Assembly: GCF_051859345.1 (NCBI RefSeq) | Contig: NZ_JBHYFV010000018.1 | Coordinates: 1 to 64,000 of the forward strand | DNA from: Marivita sp051859345 | GTDB taxonomy: Bacteria; Pseudomonadota; Alphaproteobacteria; Rhodobacterales; Rhodobacteraceae | DNA length: 64,000 nucleotides | Reading direction: 5' to 3' | Shown here: piece after piece, positions 59,644 through 64,000 of the stretch | How the letters are laid out: each line of letters begins with the position of its first letter | How positions within the stretch are numbered: position 1 is the stretch's first letter | Translations under genes and position numbers: made by a program | Notes under the pieces: generated by a model | The model's database searches: none | What the model saw: the letters and a program-made list of their open reading frames with translations, nothing else | What the model was told of the DNA's origin: nothing

Positions 59644-60429
59644 ATGTATAGCTTTGACATCCAACGGCCCACATCCATCGCGGATGCGGTGGCAGCCCTG
59701 GCGACCGACGAAGCCCAACCACTGGGCGGTGGGCAAACGCTCATCCCGACGCTGAAGCAGCGTCTGGCAGCCCCCTCGGTGCTGGTCAGCCTGACGGCCA
59801 TTGCCGAAATGAAAGGCGTCTGCACCGGCGACGACGGCGCGCTCTGCATCGGTGGTGGCACGACCCATGCCACCGTGGCCAAAGAGGCGACCGCTTATCC
59901 GGGCCTCGCGGCGCTTGCGGGCAATATCGGCGATCCGGCGGTCCGCAATCGCGGCACCATCGGCGGCAGCCTTGCCAACAACGACCCCTCTGCCTGCTAC
60001 CCGGCGGTGGCTTTGGCATCGGGCGCAACCATCGTGACCAACAACCGCTCGATTGCGGCGGATGACTACTTTCAGGGCATGTTCGCCACCGCACTGGACG
60101 AGGGTGAAATCGTCACCGAGGTCCGCTTTCCGGTGCCGGAAAAGTCCTGCTACATGAAGTTCGAACAACCCGCCTCGCGCTTTGCTCTGGTCGGTGTGTT
60201 CGTCGCCAAATACGCCGACGGCGTGCGGGTCGCTGTCACCGGCGCGTCCGAAGAAGGTGTTTTCCGCTGGACAGAGGCCGAAGCAGCCCTGTCGGCGAAT
60301 TTCTCGGCGGATGCGGTGCCTGCTGCACCTTCGGGCGATGGCATGATCTCGGATCTGCATGGCTCCGGCGCGTATCGTGCGCATCTGGTTGGGGTCATGA
60401 CCAAGCGGGCAGTGGCTGGCGCAAGCTGA
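59644..60429 (+). CDS. coxM: Molybdenum hydroxylase FAD subunit (CoxM)
   Basis: 261 residues, shorter than the usual 280-290. The FAD-binding motifs are AQPLGGGQTLIP (about 25-36) and TIGGSLANNDPSACYP (about 110-125). The C-terminal CO_deh_flav_C domain ends with RAHLVGVMTKRAV. It passes electrons from the iron-sulfur subunit to the quinone pool. It lies 14 bp after coxL; a strong terminator ends the operon. Confidence 0.92.
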   Translation: MYSFDIQRPTSIADAVAALATDEAQPLGGGQTLIPTLKQRLAAPSVLVSLTAIAEMKGVCTGDDGALCIGGGTTHATVAKEATAYPGLAALAGNIGDPAVRNRGTIGGSLANNDPSACYPAVALASGATIVTNNRSIAADDYFQGMFATALDEGEIVTEVRFPVPEKSCYMKFEQPASRFALVGVFVAKYADGVRVAVTGASEEGVFRWTEAEAALSANFSADAVPAAPSGDGMISDLHGSGAYRAHLVGVMTKRAVAGAS

Positions 60430-60452
60430 TCACGTTTCCCGAACAACAGATC

Positions 60453-60486
60453 AAAGCCCCGGTTATCGACCGGGGCTTTTTCTTTT
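60453..60486 (+). terminator. Rho-independent terminator of the cox operon
   Basis: AAAGCCCCGG-(7)-CCGGGGCTTT, a 10-bp stem followed by TTCTTTT. It is 24 bp after coxM. Confidence 0.88.
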
Positions 60487-60530
60487 GCGGCTCTGCCCCA
60501 AACCCCGGGATCGTTTTGAACCAGAGAAGA
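60487..60530 (-). repeat. Composite palindromic intergenic repeat, copy D (lead plus short core)
   Basis: Minus strand: TCTTCTCTGGTTCAAAA (identical to the lead of copy C), then CCCGGGGTTTGGGGCAGAGCCGC. The GC hairpin is partly decayed. It lies between the cox terminator and the apbE stop codon. Confidence 0.75.
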
Positions 60531-61403
60531 TCAGACGGTCTGGATGTTCCCGTCGCTGTCTACAAGCGTGATGCGGTGTAGCTTTGCAGCCAGCTTGAGC
60601 CGTCGAAGCGCATTCAGATCCATGAACACCGCTGCCGTTGACAGGGCATCCGCCATTGTGGCCGATGGCGCCTCGATGCTGACGGTGGACCAGAGCGGCA
60701 AGTCCCCACGCGGACCAAGGATATGGGTCTGATCGCCCAACACCATTGCCGCGGGGCTGGACGTGGCAATCGCCATATCACGCAGGCTGCGCGTTCCCAG
60801 GTGGCCATAGACCGGGTCTGCAAGACCAAGGGTGAACGGCCCACCGATCGCCGCCTGTTCGCCGATATTCACCAGCGCCTGAGTTGCGCCATGACCGACC
60901 AGCATATCGCGCATCACATCCGTGGCGAACCCTTGGGCGATCCCGTTGAAGGTCAGTGCCTGACCTTGTTGCAGGGTGATCGTCCGCTTGGACCAGCGCA
61001 CGCGGGACCAGCCAAGCGCCTGCCGTGCGTGGTCTGTATCGCGACCCAGCGCCAGAGCCTCCCACAGGGGTTGGATGGATGGATCGAACAAGCCACCGCT
61101 GGCACGGTGCGCTGTATCGGCGCGCGCCATCAGTCTTTGCATGAGGCTGTTCGGGTTGGACAGGTGCCCCATTCTGTTCAACTGCGACAGGTCAGAGGTC
61201 GCTTTGAACAGGCTGAATGTCTGCTCTATCGTGTGAAGCAGGCGCGGAACATCCGACAGCGCGGGCTCTGTCATCTCGCGCGGCCCGTGCAATGTCACCG
61301 ACACCTCCGCCCCCAGCGCCTGACCCGACCATGTGGCAGCCCGCGCTCCGGCAGGGGCACAGGCAAAGGCGGCGGCAAGGGTGATGAAGCGGCGTCGTTT
61401 CAT
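60531..61403 (-). CDS. apbE: FAD:protein FMN transferase (ApbE)
   Basis: 290 residues. A twin-arginine-type signal (MKRRRFITLAAAFACAP) precedes the ApbE domain (EQTFSLFKATSDLSQLNRMG, SGGLFDPSIQPLWEAL, LTFNGIAQGFATDVMRDML, TMADALSTAAVFM). It attaches FMN through a phosphoester to Thr in exported flavoproteins. It overlaps the NosR-like gene in an ATGA quartet, and that protein carries a matching flavinylation motif, so it is the likely client. Confidence 0.9.
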   Translation of the reverse strand: MKRRRFITLAAAFACAPAGARAATWSGQALGAEVSVTLHGPREMTEPALSDVPRLLHTIEQTFSLFKATSDLSQLNRMGHLSNPNSLMQRLMARADTAHRASGGLFDPSIQPLWEALALGRDTDHARQALGWSRVRWSKRTITLQQGQALTFNGIAQGFATDVMRDMLVGHGATQALVNIGEQAAIGGPFTLGLADPVYGHLGTRSLRDMAIATSSPAAMVLGDQTHILGPRGDLPLWSTVSIEAPSATMADALSTAAVFMDLNALRRLKLAAKLHRITLVDSDGNIQTV

Positions 61404-63523
61404 TCGGCAGGCACCGTGTTGGGATGGCCCAGAGTGCGTGGCACGCGGCGACCGGCGCGACCTTTCAGGATCAGCGGAACACATTGCTCCGAGTCGTCAT
61501 GGATGGTCACGCAATCAAGGCATTGGAAACATTCGGAATACTGAATCGCGCCTTTGGGTGTGATCGCGCCGTAGCTGCATTTGACCTTGCACAGCTGGCA
61601 GGGCGATCCACATTCCACCCGGCGCGGAATCCACCGTCGCAGGTGCAGCACGCCACCAATCGCCATCAGCGCGCCCAACGGGCAGAGGTAGCGGCAGAAG
61701 CCTTTGAAGACAACCATGCCCAGCACCAGCCACAGTGCGGCGTAGGCGACGTAATACCATTCGCGCACGAAAAAGGTGGTGATAGCCGTCTTGAACGGTT
61801 CGATTTCGGCGGCCTTGTCCATGTAGGACGGCACGAAGAGCGTCACGCCGACCAGCCCGGCCAGCGCCACGTATTTCAACGACTTCAACCGCGCATCCCA
61901 AAGCGCGCTTGGCTCGATTCTTGGCAGGCGCAGCAGCCGTCCCAGATGGTGCGCAAATTCCTGCATTGCGCCGAACGGACACAGCCATCCGCAGAACAGC
62001 CCGCGCCCCCACAGCACAAAGCCGAGGATCGTCACCGCCCAGATCAAGAGCGAGAACGGATCATAGAGCAGGAACCCGAACGATCCGCCCGCCCTCGTGG
62101 TTTGCAGCGCCGCCAGCGGTGTCACGATGGACAATTGCCCCTGTCCCCACCAGCCGATGAAGCCAAGCACCATTGCAAGGATCGTCAGGCGCACAGGTGT
62201 GAACGCCGCCAACCCCGCAAGCCAGCTTTGCGCCCCCAGCAGCACCGCCACCAACAGCGTCAGGAATACTGCCAGCACGATCAGATCCGTTTGACGGTTC
62301 AGGATCGCCTCTTTCCATGGCGGGAGTTTCTTCACCACGACGGGGCGGGCAAAGAACCTGTCATCCGTCACATGGCTGGCGGTCAATTGCACCGACCCGA
62401 TCTCGGGCTGGAACATCCCGTGTTCGCGCACAGCCTCCACACTCATCGTCCAGTCGCGTGTCGGATCGAAGCCCAGCCGCCGGTCGGTGCGCAGGATCAT
62501 CGCCACACCATCGTGCAACGCATCCGGCACGGCATCGCTCAACTCGACGAACAGATCCGCATCGCGCAGCGCCACCGGGAACCCGTCCTGATCCGCGCCG
62601 ATCCAGTCCGGCGCCGTATTGCGCACAAAATCCTCTGACACCAACCCATGCCGCCCGGTCTCGATCACCAGGATCGGCTCGTCGAAGGTCGAGATCGACA
62701 TGAACCGGTCCAGGTCTTCCAGCGTATCCTCGTCCAACAGCACCCGCGCGATCGACCTTGGCCCCACATCCGCGATCCACAGATCAAGGTAGGGCGCGTC
62801 GGGATCATCCAGCGCTTCTGCGTCGTCATCCTCCCACACCGTGCCGTCGAACAAAGCCTGCACCTCTGCATTGGTCGCCACCCGCCGCGTGATCAGCCCC
62901 TGTGTCACCAGATCATCCCACGTCAACACCTCGACATAGTCCGGGTTCGGGTACGCCGGTGGCCCCGACGCAATCCCCTGCATCTTCTCGCGCGCCACCT
63001 GCAACGCAGCCGCCAATACCGACTCGTGTGCGATTCGCACCGAGGCCGTGGCCTTGGTCACACCATCGAGATAGACCAACTGTCCGCCGCCATCGCCCGC
63101 GCCATAGGGCGTGCCAACCACGAGGGAATCACTGATCGAATGCCCGCGATACTGCTCGAAGAACGCATGGAACGGCGCCTGACCCAGACCCGACACGAAG
63201 ATCGGTTCGTTATGGTCCAGAAGCTGCACATCCAGGAACCGCCCATCAAGATCCAGCACGACCAGCACGTTGATCGGCGCGCCGGAAAAGCCGGGCAGGG
63301 CGGCCATCGGCTCGGTCTGGAACACATAGCCCGCAGGCGCGCCGCCCGAGTTGAGCAATTCGTACACCCCATCCTCGGAAATCAACTCCCCAAGGCTCAT
63401 CGGCGCGTAAATCTTCGCCGCGATCTCGTCCTCGGACAACACTTCTCCGACTGCGCAAACGGCGCTCACACACCACAAAACCGCGGCGAGGATGAAATGG
63501 AAGCCTCCCATGACCGCGACCAT
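61400..63523 (-). CDS. NosR-like membrane flavin/iron-sulfur protein
   Basis: 707 residues. Signal or membrane anchor (about 1-24); periplasmic FMN-binding domain (about 80-180) with flavinylation motif DGVTKATAS, Thr159 being the probable attachment; about six helices (410-620) containing CGWLCP (511-516) and CRYLCP (610-615); a C-terminal cytoplasmic ferredoxin-like part with Cys638/642/645/649 and Cys665/668/671/681. This is the domain order of NosR/RnfG-type electron-transfer proteins. No nosZ or other nitrous-oxide genes are present, so it probably supplies electrons to, or takes them from, a different periplasmic system. It diverges from the NitT-type permease gene, 76 bp away. Confidence 0.85.
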   Translation of the reverse strand: MVAVMGGFHFILAAVLWCVSAVCAVGEVLSEDEIAAKIYAPMSLGELISEDGVYELLNSGGAPAGYVFQTEPMAALPGFSGAPINVLVVLDLDGRFLDVQLLDHNEPIFVSGLGQAPFHAFFEQYRGHSISDSLVVGTPYGAGDGGGQLVYLDGVTKATASVRIAHESVLAAALQVAREKMQGIASGPPAYPNPDYVEVLTWDDLVTQGLITRRVATNAEVQALFDGTVWEDDDAEALDDPDAPYLDLWIADVGPRSIARVLLDEDTLEDLDRFMSISTFDEPILVIETGRHGLVSEDFVRNTAPDWIGADQDGFPVALRDADLFVELSDAVPDALHDGVAMILRTDRRLGFDPTRDWTMSVEAVREHGMFQPEIGSVQLTASHVTDDRFFARPVVVKKLPPWKEAILNRQTDLIVLAVFLTLLVAVLLGAQSWLAGLAAFTPVRLTILAMVLGFIGWWGQGQLSIVTPLAALQTTRAGGSFGFLLYDPFSLLIWAVTILGFVLWGRGLFCGWLCPFGAMQEFAHHLGRLLRLPRIEPSALWDARLKSLKYVALAGLVGVTLFVPSYMDKAAEIEPFKTAITTFFVREWYYVAYAALWLVLGMVVFKGFCRYLCPLGALMAIGGVLHLRRWIPRRVECGSPCQLCKVKCSYGAITPKGAIQYSECFQCLDCVTIHDDSEQCVPLILKGRAGRRVPRTLGHPNTVPAE

Positions 63524-63599
63524 AAAAGCGCTGCCCGCATAGCCCTATTGGACCTTCGTCCAAGAGCCACGACGCCCCGCGATCCCCTATGCTCCCCCC

Positions 63600-64000
63600 A
63601 TGCGCGCACCACCCCATGTCACCCTGATCTCGCTTGCCCTGCTGATCGCCGCCTGGACGCTCGGCGCCTGGGCGATGAACGACGCCGACATCCTGCCGAC
63701 CCCCGTCGCCGTCTGGCACGAGATCGCCGAGGAAAGCGCCTCCGGAGACCTCTGGTATCACATGGCCAATACCCTGCGCCGCGTGGCCTTGGCCTTCGCG
63801 CTCGCCATGACAATCGGCATGACCCTCGGCCTCGCCATGGGCCGGTCCGAGCGGCTCAACATGTGGCTCGACCCGTGGGTCACCGTCTTCCTGAACCTGC
63901 CCGCGCTGGTGATCATCGTGCTCTGCTACCTCTGGATCGGGTTGAACGAGGTCGCGGCCATCATCGCTGTCGCCCTCAACAAGACCGCCATGGTCACCGT
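63600..64000 (+). CDS. NitT/TauT-type ABC transporter permease (3' end outside window)
   Basis: The reading frame is open from ATG 63600 to the right edge, 133 residues so far. It starts MRAPPHVTLISLALLIAAWT (first helix), then DILPTPVAVWHEIAEES, and has further helices (ALAFALAMTIGMTLGLAMGR; FLNLPALVIIVLCYLWIGLN). The pattern matches SsuC/TauC-type permeases, with the ATPase-contact loop still to come. It is the only permease in the window fitting the binding protein and ATPase at 47.6-49.2 kb. Ribosome-binding site weak (CCCCCC precedes the ATG), so the start may differ. Confidence 0.78.
   Translation, partial: MRAPPHVTLISLALLIAAWTLGAWAMNDADILPTPVAVWHEIAEESASGDLWYHMANTLRRVALAFALAMTIGMTLGLAMGRSERLNMWLDPWVTVFLNLPALVIIVLCYLWIGLNEVAAIIAVALNKTAMVT

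Noticed and set aside
57200..59722. An open frame of about 840 codons antisense to coxL
   Set aside because: It mirrors coxL in a GC-rich gene, its protein is His/Arg/Asp-rich with no recognisable domain, and coxL has intact motifs and a ribosome-binding site.
61400..63523. Calling the NosR-like gene a nitrous oxide reductase regulator
   Set aside because: No nosZ, nosD, nosF or nosY gene is present; the domain layout alone does not support denitrification.

Overview
The window looks like a chromosomal segment of a marine alphaproteobacterium of the Rhodobacteraceae (Roseobacter group). The base composition is GC-rich. The gene order pyrH-frr-uppS-cdsA-dxr-rseP-bamA-ompH-fabZ-lpxA-lpxI-lpxB uses LpxI rather than LpxH, as alphaproteobacteria do. 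A dimethylglycine-dehydrogenase-type flavoenzyme, a quinoprotein dehydrogenase locus and a form II 'CO dehydrogenase' locus are all common in roseobacters. This assignment rests on gene content and order only.

Layout. 1-5.9 kb: 3' part of a FAD/GcvT demethylating dehydrogenase, a CorC/HlyC membrane protein, xerD, and an overlapping pair of unknown exported or membrane proteins. 6.0-9.5 kb: aroK-aroB, ssb, a lytic transglycosylase and an orphan Flp-like pilin. 9.6-15.8 kb: a leftward dipeptide/oligopeptide-type ABC operon (binding protein, two permeases, fused double ATPase). 16-29.3 kb: miaA, then the rightward operon for nucleotide, isoprenoid, phospholipid, envelope and lipid A functions. 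A 52-codon membrane-protein gene sits between rseP and bamA. 29.3-30.4 kb: an IalB-family protein, then a gene-free stretch that seems to hold two leftward small RNAs. 30.4-39 kb: a HerA-like ATPase, an Atm1-type ABC exporter and a leftward RND efflux pair. 39.4-42.9 kb: yfgM-like, bamB and der. 43-44.4 kb: an MFS transporter.

44.5-56 kb is a periplasmic alcohol-oxidation locus. It has a PQQ dehydrogenase with the Asp-x-Asp pair typical of lanthanide-dependent enzymes, a PedF-type c550 and a second small cytochrome c, a MoxJ-like binding protein, a beta-propeller protein, a Leu/Ile/Val-type binding protein, an ABC-2 transporter pair with an LNGGHRRR signature, and a NitT/TauT-type binding protein with its ATPase. 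The matching permease appears only at the right edge (63.6 kb), divergent from a NosR-like flavin/iron-sulfur membrane protein and its ApbE flavinyltransferase. Between them lies coxG-coxS-coxL-coxM (56.1-60.4 kb), a form II molybdenum hydroxylase (AYRGAGR).

Most notable findings: (i) the candidate sRNA pair at about 30.1-30.3 kb. One RNA exposes CCUCCC; the other carries a 13-bp complement of it, which includes an exact 12-nt copy of the Shine-Dalgarno region of the fused ABC ATPase gene in this window. (ii) A dispersed composite palindromic repeat, seen five times between genes. (iii) A paired inverted-repeat promoter in front of the quinoprotein gene. No tRNA, rRNA, CRISPR array, insertion sequence or phage gene was seen.
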